The notes under the pieces are model-generated. The model was not told the origin of the DNA. It did not search any database and worked only from the letters and a program-made list of their open reading frames with translations. A stretch of DNA of 64,000 nt from Curtobacterium sp. Leaf261 (GTDB lineage Bacteria > Actinomycetota > Actinomycetes > Actinomycetales > Microbacteriaceae): NCBI RefSeq assembly GCF_001422205.1, contig NZ_LMMJ01000012.1, forward strand, positions 1-64,000. The letters are read 5' to 3'. Each line of letters begins with the position of its first letter. The first letter of the stretch is position 1. The translations under genes and the position numbers were made by a program. Below, in pieces: positions 1-7,792 of this stretch.

Positions 1-6
1 AAGTAT

Positions 7-126
7 GTTCCGGTGGTTATAGCGTGAGGGAAACGCCCGGTCACATTCCGAACCCGGAAGCTAAGCCTCACAGCGCCGATGGTACTGCAAGGGGGACCTT
101 GTGGGAGAGTAGGACACCGCCGGACT
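7..126 (+). rRNA. rrf: 5S ribosomal RNA
   Basis: Matches the actinobacterial 5S consensus: CCCGGTCACATTCCGAACCC in the loop B/C region and GATGGTACTGC followed by GGGAGAGTAGGACACCGC near the 3' end. Bases 10-16 pair with 117-123 to close helix I, with one G-U pair. It is the last gene of an rRNA operon whose 16S and 23S genes lie left of the window. The ends are set by helix I and may be off by a few bases. Confidence 0.95.
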
Positions 127-154
127 TCACGTCTGAACCGTCAGGTTCACCAGG

Positions 155-211
155 AAGCCCCCGAGAAGGCGGCATCATCCCCGTGATGATATTGCTTCCT
201 CGGGGGCTTTT
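155..211 (+). terminator. rRNA operon terminator
   Basis: The arm AAGCCCCCGAG (155-165) pairs with CTCGGGGGCTT (199-209) and is followed by TT. A second small hairpin (GCATCATC / TGATGAT) sits inside the loop. It lies 28 bases after the 5S gene and before gltX, as expected for an intrinsic terminator of the rrn operon. Confidence 0.9.
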
Positions 212-276
212 CGGCGTCCAGAACACCAGCAGCATCCACCAGGCGGCGACAACCGCCGCGGTAGGATCGACGAGAC

Positions 277-1764
277 ATGACTGCGCCATTCACCACTGCC
301 TCCGGGGCCGACGTCCGCGTCCGCTTCTGCCCGTCGCCGACCGGGACCCCGCACGTCGGGTTGATCCGCACGGCCTTGTTCAACTGGGCGTACGCGCGCC
401 ACACCGGTGGCAAGCTCGTCTTCCGGATCGAGGACACCGACGCCGCCCGTGACAGCGAGGAGAGCTACGAGCAGATCATCGACGGTCTCCGGTGGCTCCG
501 GCTTGACTGGGACGAAGGGGTCGAGGTCGGTGGTGACCACGGGCCGTACCGCCAGTCCGAGCGCACCGACATCTACCAGGACGTCATCGACCGGCTGCAG
601 GAGCGCGGCCTGATCTACGAGTCCTTCGTCACGCCCGAGGAGATGGAGGCGCGGAACCTCGCGAACGGTCGCGACCCGAAGCAGGGCTACGACAACTTCG
701 AGCGCGACCTCACCGATGCCGAGCGCGAGGGGTACCGGGCCGAGGGACGACAGCCAGCGCTCCGCCTCCGTGTCCCGGACCGCGACCTGAGCTTCGACGA
801 CCTCGTTCGCGGACCCATCACCTTCCCCGCAGGGTCGTTCTCCGACTTCGTGGTCGTGCGTCCGAACGGCAAGCCGCTCTACACCTTCGTGAACCCGCTC
901 GACGATGCACTCATGGGCATCACCCACGTGCTGCGCGGCGAGGACATCCTCTCGTCGACACCGCGGCAGATCGCCCTCTACGAGGCGTTGGTCGAGCTCG
1001 GGGTCACCGACTTCGTCCCGCGGTTCGGACACCTGCCCTACGTCATGGGGGAGGGCAGCAAGAAGCTCTCGAAGCGCGATCCCGAGTCCAACCTCTTCCA
1101 CCACCGGGCGAACGGGTTCGTCCCCGAGGGGCTCGTGAACTACCTGGCACTGCTCGGGTGGTCGTTGTCCGCTGATCGTGACGTCTTCTCCCTCGACGAG
1201 ATGACCGCCGCGTTCGACGTGGAGGACGTCAACCCCAACCCGGCGCGGTTCGACCACAAGAAGGCCGAGTCGATCAACGGCGACCACATCCGCCTGCTCG
1301 ACCCGGTCGACTTCCGGGAGCGGCTGAAGCCGTACCTCATCGATCACCTCTCGTCGCCGGCGACCCCCGACGAAGAGGCGGTCCTGGCGGCGGCGGCACC
1401 GCTCGTCCAGGAACGGATGCAGCTCCTCAGCGAGGCCCCCGGGATGCTCGGGTTCCTGTTCACCGCCGATGCGGACCTGGTCGTCGAGCCCGATGCCCTC
1501 GCGACGCTGAAAGACGATGCCGACTCGGTGCTCGAGGCATCCATCGCCGCGCTCGACGGCGTCGACGAGTGGCACGCGGCACCGATCGAGGCGGCACTCC
1601 GATCGAGCCTCATCGACGGGCTCGGGCTGAAGCCCCGTCTGGCGTTCGGGCCGCTCCGCGTCGCGGTGTCCGGTCGTCGGATCAGTCCGCCGCTCTTCGA
1701 GTCGATGGAGATCCTCGGCAAGGAGTCCTCGCTGCACCGGCTGCGCGCACTCGCATCCCGATGA
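277..1764 (+). CDS. gltX: Glutamyl-tRNA synthetase
   Basis: Class I aminoacyl-tRNA synthetase that charges tRNA-Glu with glutamate in the cytosol. The HIGH-type signature reads [10 protein letters not shown] at residues 19-28, and the KMSKS-type loop reads KLSKR at residues 263-267. The 495-residue length is normal for bacterial GluRS. Most actinobacteria lack GlnRS, so this enzyme probably also mischarges tRNA-Gln for GatCAB amidation (family knowledge; gatCAB is not in the window). It starts 66 bases after the rRNA terminator. Its stop overlaps the next start (ATGA), so the two genes are probably co-transcribed. Confidence 0.97.
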   Translation: MTAPFTTASGADVRVRFCPSPTGTPHVGLIRTALFNWAYARHTGGKLVFRIEDTDAARDSEESYEQIIDGLRWLRLDWDEGVEVGGDHGPYRQSERTDIYQDVIDRLQERGLIYESFVTPEEMEARNLANGRDPKQGYDNFERDLTDAEREGYRAEGRQPALRLRVPDRDLSFDDLVRGPITFPAGSFSDFVVVRPNGKPLYTFVNPLDDALMGITHVLRGEDILSSTPRQIALYEALVELGVTDFVPRFGHLPYVMGEGSKKLSKRDPESNLFHHRANGFVPEGLVNYLALLGWSLSADRDVFSLDEMTAAFDVEDVNPNPARFDHKKAESINGDHIRLLDPVDFRERLKPYLIDHLSSPATPDEEAVLAAAAPLVQERMQLLSEAPGMLGFLFTADADLVVEPDALATLKDDADSVLEASIAALDGVDEWHAAPIEAALRSSLIDGLGLKPRLAFGPLRVAVSGRRISPPLFESMEILGKESSLHRLRALASR

Positions 1765-2678
1765 CCGACCGGTACGACGTCGTCGTCGTCGGCGCCGGCC
1801 CGGCGGGACTCAGCGCCGCGCTCAACCTGGTTCGCGCACGACGGCGCGTCCTGCTGATCGATGCGAACCGGCCGAGGAACGCCGCGACCCTGCGGTCTCA
1901 CGGGTTCCTCACGCGTGACGGCGTCTCCCCGCTCGAACTGCGGAAGCTCGGGCGGGCCGAGGTCGAGGCCTACGACGAGGCGACGGTCGTGCAGTCCGTC
2001 GTCGACGAGGTCAGCCCCGAGGCGGACGGGTGGCGCGTCCATGGGACCTGGCGGGGCTCCGAGGTCGCGGTGTCCACGCGTGCCGTCGTGATCGCGACGG
2101 GTCTCCGTGAGGAATTCCCGTCCCTCCCGTCCCTCCGTGCGTTCTACGGGACCAGCGTGCACAGCTGTGTCGAGTGCGACGGGTACGAGAAGGCCGGTGA
2201 GCCGCTCGCCCTGATCGGCGAGACCGACGACCTGGCGGACCGCGCGCTGCTCGTCGCGTCCTGGACCGACGACCTCGTGGTGTTCACGAACGGTGTCGCG
2301 GTGCTCACGGACGGCGACCGCGGACGGTTGGCGTCGTCGGGCGTACGCGTCGACGAGCGGCCGCTCGACGACCTCGAGGGGGACCGATCCGGGCTGACCG
2401 GCGTTCGTCTCGCAGACGGCGACGTGGTACCGCGCACGGGCGGGTTCGTGCGTCCGCGATGGCACGTCGACCTCGACTGGGTCGATGCCGCGCTGGAACG
2501 GGACGTCGACGGGTTCGTCGTCGTCGACCGGGCTGGGCGCACGGGAGCCGCCGGACTGTACGCCGTCGGTGACGTGACGCCGCCGGGGCCCGAGCAGCTC
2601 ATCGTCGCCGCGGGTGCCGGGGCGGTCACGGCCGCCGCGGTCCACCGCGATCTCGTCGGTGGTCTTCGCACCGCCTGA
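1761..2678 (+). CDS. Thioredoxin-reductase-like FAD oxidoreductase with degenerate NAD(P) site
   Basis: A 305-residue two-dinucleotide-fold flavoprotein. The N-terminal FAD motif [13 protein letters not shown] starts near residue 7. A redox pair Cys136-Val-Glu-Cys139-Asp-Gly sits where thioredoxin reductase has CATCDG, and the C-terminal FAD motif is LYAVGDV. The second Rossmann motif, normally GGGxSA for NADPH in TrxB, reads IGETDDL (about residues 151-157), so ordinary NADPH binding is doubtful. It resembles the GliT/DDOR-like 'NAD(P)/FAD-dependent oxidoreductase' group; the partner is unknown. The ATG at 1761 overlaps the gltX stop and gives the usual family N-terminus. An in-frame start at 1569 inside gltX is ignored. 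Confidence 0.85.
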   Translation: MTDRYDVVVVGAGPAGLSAALNLVRARRRVLLIDANRPRNAATLRSHGFLTRDGVSPLELRKLGRAEVEAYDEATVVQSVVDEVSPEADGWRVHGTWRGSEVAVSTRAVVIATGLREEFPSLPSLRAFYGTSVHSCVECDGYEKAGEPLALIGETDDLADRALLVASWTDDLVVFTNGVAVLTDGDRGRLASSGVRVDERPLDDLEGDRSGLTGVRLADGDVVPRTGGFVRPRWHVDLDWVDAALERDVDGFVVVDRAGRTGAAGLYAVGDVTPPGPEQLIVAAGAGAVTAAAVHRDLVGGLRTA

Positions 2679-2747
2679 GATGCTGTAGTGTTGTCTCTCG
2701 GTTCGGGATGTCGACGAACTGCTGGGCAGGGCTTCGGTCACGTCCAT

Positions 2748-2819
2748 TGGGGTATGGTGTAATTGGCAACACGTCGGTTTCTGGTACCGTTGTTCTTGGT
2801 TCGAGTCCAGGTACCCCAG
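2748..2819 (+). tRNA. tRNA-Gln (anticodon CTG)
   Basis: Cloverleaf: acceptor TGGGGTA (2748-2754) pairs with TACCCCA (2812-2818), with discriminator G2819. The D arm is GTGTAATTGGCAACAC, the anticodon loop is TTCTGGT, and the T loop contains GGTTCGAGTCC. The anticodon CTG reads CAG. CCA is not encoded. A weak -10-like TAGTGT lies near 2686-2691. The tRNA stands alone between the flavoprotein gene and its own terminator. Confidence 0.96.
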
Positions 2820-2829
2820 CACTCAGAAC

Positions 2830-2860
2830 GAACGCCCTCGGGATGATCCCGGGGGCGTTC
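2830..2860 (+). terminator. tRNA-Gln terminator
   Basis: GAACGCCC(T)CGGGA pairs with TCCCG(GG)GGCGTTC around a short loop, 10 bases after the tRNA. There is only a weak T run (GTTCGTCGTT), as is usual in G+C-rich genomes. Confidence 0.75.
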
Positions 2861-2946
2861 GTCGTTCCACGAGCGGGTGAGCGCGGCGAGCACATGACGG
2901 CCGCGGGGGCTTCCCGCGGACGCCTCGAGCGGCGTACAGTCCCCGC

Positions 2947-3360
2947 GTGAGCCTCGACGGACCGACCCCGTACTTCCTGCTCCCCGGTACCGCCCGCCCG
3001 GCGCTGGAGTTCTACCAGGGCGTCTTCGGCGGGGAGGTGCGGGTGAACACCTTCGCGGACCTCGGACGAACTGACGGAGACCCGTCGTCGGTCGCGCACG
3101 GCATGCTCGTCGGCGACGTCGCCCTGTTCGCTGCGGACGTGGGCACGGGGGAGACGCCCTTCGCCGCGAGCGGGCTGCTCCTGTCACTGCTCGGTGCCGC
3201 ACCGCCGAGCGTGCTCCGCCGGTGGTTCGCGGACCTGTCGGTCGACGGCACCGTGCTCGATCCACTCCAGGAACGCCCGTGGGGCGACTCGGACGGTCAG
3301 GTCCGCGACGCGTACGGCGTCACGTGGCTCCTCGGGTTCGAGGCCTCTGCGGCCGACTGA
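2947..3360 (+). CDS. VOC-family (glyoxalase/PhnB-like) protein
   Basis: A 137-residue protein starting from GTG with the PhnB-type pattern TPYFLLPGTARPALEFYQGVFGGEV near the N-terminus (residues 6-30) and a beta-rich body. The second half contains DGTVLDPLQERPWGD and ends in YGVTWLLGF, both typical of the '3-demethylubiquinone-9 methyltransferase-like' VOC clade. VOC folds bind metals or small hydrophobic ligands, or confer antibiotic tolerance, but no catalytic assignment can be read here. It converges with the serine hydrolase gene across a repeat-rich gap of 85 bases. Confidence 0.85.
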   Translation: MSLDGPTPYFLLPGTARPALEFYQGVFGGEVRVNTFADLGRTDGDPSSVAHGMLVGDVALFAADVGTGETPFAASGLLLSLLGAAPPSVLRRWFADLSVDGTVLDPLQERPWGDSDGQVRDAYGVTWLLGFEASAAD

Positions 3361-3366
3361 GTGCCG

Positions 3367-3426
3367 TCCGCAGCCCGAGCCGCAGCCGGAGCCCGAGCCG
3401 GAGCCGGAGACGGAGCTGGAGCCTGC
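3367..3426. repeat. GAGCCG-type hexanucleotide repeat at a convergent junction
   Basis: The 85-base gap between the VOC gene stop and the serine hydrolase stop is mostly imperfect 6-bp units (GAGCCG, GAGCCC, GAGACG, GAGCTG, CAGCCG). No hairpin is obvious. The neighbouring end of the hydrolase gene also carries short repeats (3905-3965). Confidence 0.7.
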
Positions 3427-3445
3427 GCCCGTGCCGACCGGCCGG

Positions 3446-4930
3446 TCAGTCGGTCGGACGCCGCAGGTGCGCGAGGTCCGAGTGCAGCGGCTCCGTCGCC
3501 CAGCGTGCCGCGAACGTCCCACCGCCCGACGTCGCGTCGATCGCACACCGCACGTGCAGCAGGTGCGGTGTGTCGAGGAACCGGACGTCGACGACGACCG
3601 TGCCCGACGCGGAGTCCAGCGCACCGCTCGCGCCGAGCGGACCGTCGACGGACCAGCGGCCCTCGCCGACCTCGACCTCGAGCCGTGTGGTCCCCTCGAC
3701 GAGGGCGATCCGGACGACGCCGTCAGGACCGGGTGCCTCGTCGGACACGACGCGACTGATCTCGACCGCGGTGAGGCTCGACACGGCGTTGTCGTCACCG
3801 GGATCGAGCCGAGCACCGACGACCAGGGCGTCGAGGGGTCCGCCGGCCACCGCCGGCAGTGCGAGATCGGCGAGGGCGGACGCCAACGCCACGTCGTCGG
3901 ACGACGCCGAGTCGGGTTCCGAGTCGGGTTCCGAGTCGGGACCGGCCGAGTCGGGACCGGCCGACACCGGGCCGTCGCCGATCGCCGGCAGCAGGTGCTC
4001 CCACGCGGCGTCGAGCACGGCCTGCATGTCGATGCTCTGCCCGGTCATCGCGAGGACCACGTCGAGCCCCGGCAGCATGACGCAGAACTGCCCGTAGGCC
4101 CCGTCGCCGCGGAACCCGTGTCGCGCCATCCAGAACTGGAATCCGTAGCCCTGGCTCCAGTCGGGGTTCTCCTCGTCGTCGTTCCGCACCTGCAGCTGCG
4201 TGGCGGCCTCGACCCACTCCTCGGACAGGATCCGCGTCCCGTCCCAGACGCCGCGCTGCAGGTACAGCTGGCCGAGCGCGGCGATCGCGGACGTGGTCGC
4301 GTGCAGCCCGCTGAACCCGAGCTCGGCACCGGTGTCGTCGCGGACCCACGCGACGTCGTCGATGCCGAGCGGCCCGAGCAGCCGGGGACGCAGGTAGTCG
4401 AGGAGTGATCCACCACTGACCCGACGCACGATCGCACCGAGCGAGTAGGTGCACGGCTGGTTGTAGGCGAACACGGTGCCGGGTTCCTCGTCCGGCGGCA
4501 GGAGCAGGAACCCGCGGACCAGGTTGTCCGGGTCGAGTTCCCGGGCCCGTTCGACGGTCTCCGAGCTGTGTCCGCTCGCCATCGCGAGGACGTGGCGCAC
4601 GAGGATCCGGCGACTGCGCTCATCGGTGATGTCCGCGTCGAGCTCGGGGAAGTAGCTGAGCACGGTCGCGTCGAGATCCACCAGACCCTCGCCGACCGCG
4701 ATCCCCACCGCGGCGGCAGTGAAGCTCTTGCTGAGTGAGTAGAGCAGGTGCACGCGGTCGGCGCGGTACGGCGCCCACCAGCCCTCCGCGACCACCTGGC
4801 CGTGCCGCAGCAGCATGAGACTGTGCGGTTCCACGTCGGGGGTGGTCTCGAGCGCCCGCACGAACGCGAGCACACCGCCCGCGTCGATGCCGAGTGCGGA
4901 CGGGGAACTCCTGGGGAACGTCGTCGTCAC
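3446..4930 (-). CDS. Serine hydrolase, class C beta-lactamase/DD-peptidase-like
   Basis: A 494-residue protein of the CubicO/AmpC family. The catalytic Ser-x-x-Lys is S65-L-S-K68. The second motif reads Y156-N-Q where most relatives have YxN; this is seen in actinobacterial members. The beta-lactamase domain is about residues 10-310, followed by an acidic tandem-repeat linker (DSEPDSEPDS, about residues 322-345) and a C-terminal beta-rich domain. No signal peptide is visible, so it is probably cytosolic. The substrate is unknown; an esterase or peptidase role is likely. The GTG at 4930 puts the family N-terminus (TTTFPRSSPSALGID) at the start. A much longer frame to 5272 has no protein-like sequence and is rejected. 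Confidence 0.85.
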   Translation of the reverse strand: MTTTFPRSSPSALGIDAGGVLAFVRALETTPDVEPHSLMLLRHGQVVAEGWWAPYRADRVHLLYSLSKSFTAAAVGIAVGEGLVDLDATVLSYFPELDADITDERSRRILVRHVLAMASGHSSETVERARELDPDNLVRGFLLLPPDEEPGTVFAYNQPCTYSLGAIVRRVSGGSLLDYLRPRLLGPLGIDDVAWVRDDTGAELGFSGLHATTSAIAALGQLYLQRGVWDGTRILSEEWVEAATQLQVRNDDEENPDWSQGYGFQFWMARHGFRGDGAYGQFCVMLPGLDVVLAMTGQSIDMQAVLDAAWEHLLPAIGDGPVSAGPDSAGPDSEPDSEPDSASSDDVALASALADLALPAVAGGPLDALVVGARLDPGDDNAVSSLTAVEISRVVSDEAPGPDGVVRIALVEGTTRLEVEVGEGRWSVDGPLGASGALDSASGTVVVDVRFLDTPHLLHVRCAIDATSGGGTFAARWATEPLHSDLAHLRRPTD

Positions 4931-4996
4931 GGCACCGAGCGTAGACCGGCGGGAGCGCCCCGGCACGGCTCGCACATGGCATGTGTCCCCGCGCGG

Positions 4997-5063
4997 GGCA
5001 CCACTGCTTGCGCATGGCACCACCCGCGAACGGTGGTGCCATGCGGCGGGAGTGGTGCCATGC
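4997..5063. repeat. Cluster of GGTGCCATGC repeats including a perfect 13-bp inverted repeat
   Basis: GCATGGCACCACC (5012-5024) and GGTGGTGCCATGC (5032-5044) form a perfect inverted repeat around a 7-base loop. A third copy, GTGGTGCCATGC, follows at 5052-5063, and a partial GGCACCACTGC precedes at 4997-5007. The position between two divergent genes suggests either a regulator-binding array or a transcribed hairpin. Confidence 0.75.
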
Positions 5064-5105
5064 CCGGGGAGTGGACCGGCGCGCGGTGCGCACGCGAGTG
5101 GGCGA

Positions 5106-5149
5106 CGGACTGGAGGGACGGTGCCAGGCCGACCCGCGCCTCCCGTCCG
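5106..5149. repeat. REP-like palindrome, family 1
   Basis: The left arm CGGACTGGAGGGACGGTGC faces a right arm ending GCCTCCCGTCCG, the complement of the variant arm CGGACGGGAGGC. Similar elements occur near 6609-6718, 12418, 25987, 53284, 55033 and 58177, all between genes. Confidence 0.75.
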
Positions 5150-5198
5150 CCGAGCCCGAGCGGCGCCGCTGCAGGTCACAGTTCGGTCACTCACCCGA

Positions 5199-5212
5199 CG
5201 CAACCGGTTGCG
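5199..5212. promoter_or_regulatory. LacI/GalR-type operator upstream of the sugar ABC operon
   Basis: CGCAACCGGTTGCG is a perfect 14-bp palindrome with the central CG step and AACCGGTT core typical of LacI/GalR-family operators. It lies 90 bases before the binding-protein start. The likely ligand is the LacI-family protein encoded at 9070-10092 at the end of the same gene cluster. The pairing of site and regulator is inferred from context. Confidence 0.75.
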
Positions 5213-5302
5213 GCACCCCCGTGCTGGGGGTAGCGTCCCGCACCAGCAGGCAGCGGCGCCTGCCACAGGCACGTTCGCCTGTGATCTCGATGAGGAGACG
5301 CA

Positions 5303-6589
5303 GTGAAGAAGCTACGAGCGAAGACACGGTTCGCGACCGTCGCGGGGATCGCCGTCATGGGACTGGCACTGGCGGGGTGCTCGAGCGGGAGTTCGGGTTC
5401 CGGCGGTGGGGACGCCGCGTCCGGCCAGGACAGCCGCGGCCCGATCACGTACGTGCAGGGCAAGGACAACTCCAACGTGGTCCGTCCGCTCATCGCCAAG
5501 TGGAACAAGGCCCACGGCGACGAGAAGGTCACGTTCAAGGAGCAGTCGGACCAGGCCGACCAGCAGCACGACGACCTCGTGCAGCACTTCCAGGCCAAGG
5601 ACGACAACTACGACGTGGTCGACGTCGACGTCGTCTGGACGGCGGAGTTCGCCGCGAAGGGCTGGCTGACGCCGCTCACCGGCAAGATGAAGGTCGACAC
5701 GTCGAAGCTCCTGCCCGCGACGGTCAAGACGGCGACGTACAACAACACGCTCTACGCCGCACCGCAGACGTCCGACGGCGCGCTGCTGTACTACCGCAAG
5801 GACCTCGTGAAGACCCCGCCGACCACGTGGAAGGAGATGATGGCGGACTGCGACATCGCCAAGCAGGCCGGCATCGGCTGCTACGCGGGACAGTTCGCCA
5901 AGTACGAGGGCCTGACGGTCAACGCCTCCGAGGCCATCAACGGCGCCGGCGGTTCGGTGCTCGCGAAGAACGGCACCACCCCGACCCTCACCACGAAGGA
6001 CGCCGAGACCGGTCTCCAGAACCTCGTGAGCGCGTTCAAGGACGGGAACATCCCGGCCGCCGCGATCACCTACCAGGAGGAGCAGGGTCGGACGGCGTTC
6101 GAGGACGGCAAGCTGCTGTTCCTCCGCAACTGGCCGTACGTCTACAACCTCGCCAAGACCGACGGCTCCTCGACGGTCAAGGACACGTTCGGCGTCGCAC
6201 CGATCCCCGGGGTCGACGGCGTCGGCGCATCGACGCTCGGCGGGCACAACGCGGCGATCAGCGTCTACTCCAAGCACAAGGCGACGGCGCACGACTTCCT
6301 CGAGTTCCTGGAGTCCAACGAGACGCAGAAGTTCTTCGCGACACAGGGCTCGCTCGCCCCGGTCGTGGCGAGCGTCTACTCGGACTCCGAGCTGCAGAGC
6401 AAGCTGCCGTACCTGCCGACACTGCTGAAGTCCATCAAGAGCGCCGAGCCGCGCCCGGTCTCGCCGTACTACCCCGCGGTCACGAAGGCGATCCAGGACA
6501 ACACCTACGCCGCCCTCAAGGGGTCGAAGAGCGTCAAGAGCGCGCTCAGCGACATGCAGGCGGCCGTCAAGGCGGCGTCGAGCAGCTAG
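5303..6589 (+). CDS. Sugar ABC transporter substrate-binding lipoprotein
   Basis: A 428-residue extracellular solute-binding protein of family 1 (MalE/trehalose-binding type), the receptor of the importer formed with the next two genes. The N-terminus is a lipoprotein signal peptide: MKKLRAKTRF, a hydrophobic stretch, then lipobox LALAGC with lipidated Cys26. A Ser/Gly-rich linker follows. Features of the family include DVVDVDVVWTAEFAAKGWL, YRKDL, and EQGRTAFEDGKLLFLRNWPY. The GTG start is placed 5 bases after GAGGAG-ACG. A maltose-, trehalose- or alpha-glucoside-type ligand is likely by family, but cannot be fixed from sequence. A LacI-type operator lies upstream. Confidence 0.92.
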   Translation: MKKLRAKTRFATVAGIAVMGLALAGCSSGSSGSGGGDAASGQDSRGPITYVQGKDNSNVVRPLIAKWNKAHGDEKVTFKEQSDQADQQHDDLVQHFQAKDDNYDVVDVDVVWTAEFAAKGWLTPLTGKMKVDTSKLLPATVKTATYNNTLYAAPQTSDGALLYYRKDLVKTPPTTWKEMMADCDIAKQAGIGCYAGQFAKYEGLTVNASEAINGAGGSVLAKNGTTPTLTTKDAETGLQNLVSAFKDGNIPAAAITYQEEQGRTAFEDGKLLFLRNWPYVYNLAKTDGSSTVKDTFGVAPIPGVDGVGASTLGGHNAAISVYSKHKATAHDFLEFLESNETQKFFATQGSLAPVVASVYSDSELQSKLPYLPTLLKSIKSAEPRPVSPYYPAVTKAIQDNTYAALKGSKSVKSALSDMQAAVKAASSS

Positions 6590-6608
6590 GTGCTCCGCAC
6601 CCCCTGAC

Positions 6609-6718
6609 GGTCGGACGGGAGGGACGGGTCGGCCCCGCCCCGTCCCTCCGGTCCGACCGCTCCGCACCACCTGACGGACGCCAGGCGCGGCGCACACCCG
6701 CACCGCGCCTCCCGTCCG
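6609..6718. repeat. Two palindromes between the binding-protein and permease genes
   Basis: The first (6609-6658) has arms GGTCGGACGGGAGGGACGGG and its near-complement. The second (6675-6718) has CGGACGCCAGGCGCGG against CCGCGCCTCCCGTCCG. Both look like variants of the family 1 palindrome. In sugar ABC operons, stem-loops here commonly protect the binding-protein mRNA and lower permease expression; that role is inferred. Confidence 0.75.
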
Positions 6719-6763
6719 GCGCTTCCGCATCATCTGCACCACCGGCACCGGCAAGGAGGCCTC

Positions 6764-7792
6764 GTGTCCGCTGCAACCGAAATCCCCGCAGCCATCCCGA
6801 ACCCAGCAGGGATGGAACCCGGCAGGCCGAAGGGCCGCAGGAGCGGCCTCAACGAGGCGCACGGCCGCTGGGCCGTCTACCTGATCGGCCCGACCCTCGT
6901 CCTGCTCGCGATCGTCATCGGCTACCCGGTGGTCAGCGCGCTCATCCAGTCGTTCCAGAACGACGCCGGCCTCGACAAGGCGACCGGCCTGTTCGTCAGC
7001 GGCGGGTTCGCCGGCGTCCAGAACTACGTGCACTGGCTCGGCCAGCGGTGCGGCACCGTCGCCTGCCCGCCCGGCAACCTCGGCTCGCAGTTCTGGGTGT
7101 CGTTCGGCAACACCGCGTTCTTCACCGTCGTGACGGTCGCCCTCGAGACCGTCATCGGCCTCTGGATGGCGATCATCATGAACCGCAACTTCCGGGGCCG
7201 CGCGCTCGTCCGTGCCGCGATCCTCGTGCCGTGGGCGATCCCGACGGCCGTCACCGCGAAGCTCTGGTACTTCATCTTCGACGTGAACGGCGTGCTCAAC
7301 CACGTGCTCGGCACCCACATCCTGTGGACCTCGGACGCGTGGGCGTCGCGGTTCGCGATCGTCATCGCCGACACCTGGAAGACGACGCCGTTCATGGCGC
7401 TGCTCATCCTCGCGGGCCTGCAGCTCATCCCGGAGGACGTCTACGAGGCCGGCAAGATGGACGGTGCGTCCACGTTCCAGCGCTTCGTCAACATCACGCT
7501 GCCGCTGGTGCGTCCCGCGCTCATGGTCGCGGTCCTGTTCCGGGTGCTCGACGCGCTCCGGATGTACGACCTGCCGGCGATCCTCACCGGGGGTGGTGGC
7601 GGATCGGGGAACGCCACCACGACGCTGTCGATCCTCGTGGTCGACCAGATCCGGCAGGGGTTCAACTCCGCGTCGGCGCTGTCGACCATCACGTTCCTCA
7701 TCATCTTCATCGTCGCGTTCCTGTTCGTCCGGTTCCTCGGCGCGAACGTCGTGCAGACGCAGGCGGCCCAGCAGAAGGGTGACCTCAAGTGA
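6764..7792 (+). CDS. Sugar ABC transporter permease (MalF/UgpA-like)
   Basis: A 342-residue inner-membrane permease with about six hydrophobic segments. The EAA loop that contacts the ATPase reads EAGKMDGASTFQRF followed by ITLPLVRP, near residues 227-250. It starts from GTG behind AAGGAGG (6753-6759). It pairs with the downstream permease to form the channel. The gene ends overlapping the next start by 4 bases (GTGA). Confidence 0.93.
   Translation: MSAATEIPAAIPNPAGMEPGRPKGRRSGLNEAHGRWAVYLIGPTLVLLAIVIGYPVVSALIQSFQNDAGLDKATGLFVSGGFAGVQNYVHWLGQRCGTVACPPGNLGSQFWVSFGNTAFFTVVTVALETVIGLWMAIIMNRNFRGRALVRAAILVPWAIPTAVTAKLWYFIFDVNGVLNHVLGTHILWTSDAWASRFAIVIADTWKTTPFMALLILAGLQLIPEDVYEAGKMDGASTFQRFVNITLPLVRPALMVAVLFRVLDALRMYDLPAILTGGGGGSGNATTTLSILVVDQIRQGFNSASALSTITFLIIFIVAFLFVRFLGANVVQTQAAQQKGDLK

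Larger units (their letters stand above)
4931..5302. other. Intergenic region between divergent serine hydrolase and sugar ABC operon
   Basis: 372 bases with no credible gene. From left to right it holds the hydrolase promoter side, a cluster of GGTGCCATGC repeats (4997-5063), a REP-like palindrome (5106-5149), a perfect LacI-type operator (5199-5212), and the ribosome-binding site GAGGAG (5292-5298) of the sugar-binding protein. Confidence 0.8.

Noticed and set aside
4931-5272. N-terminal extension of the serine hydrolase
   Set aside because: The extra 114 residues are Ala/Gly/Arg-rich, run through repeats and the LacI-type operator region, and precede the normal family start at GTG 4930.
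5312-7318. A minus-strand open frame of 668 codons opposite the sugar-binding protein and permease genes
   Set aside because: Mirror of real genes with clear signal peptide, lipobox and EAA motifs on the plus strand; no motif of its own.
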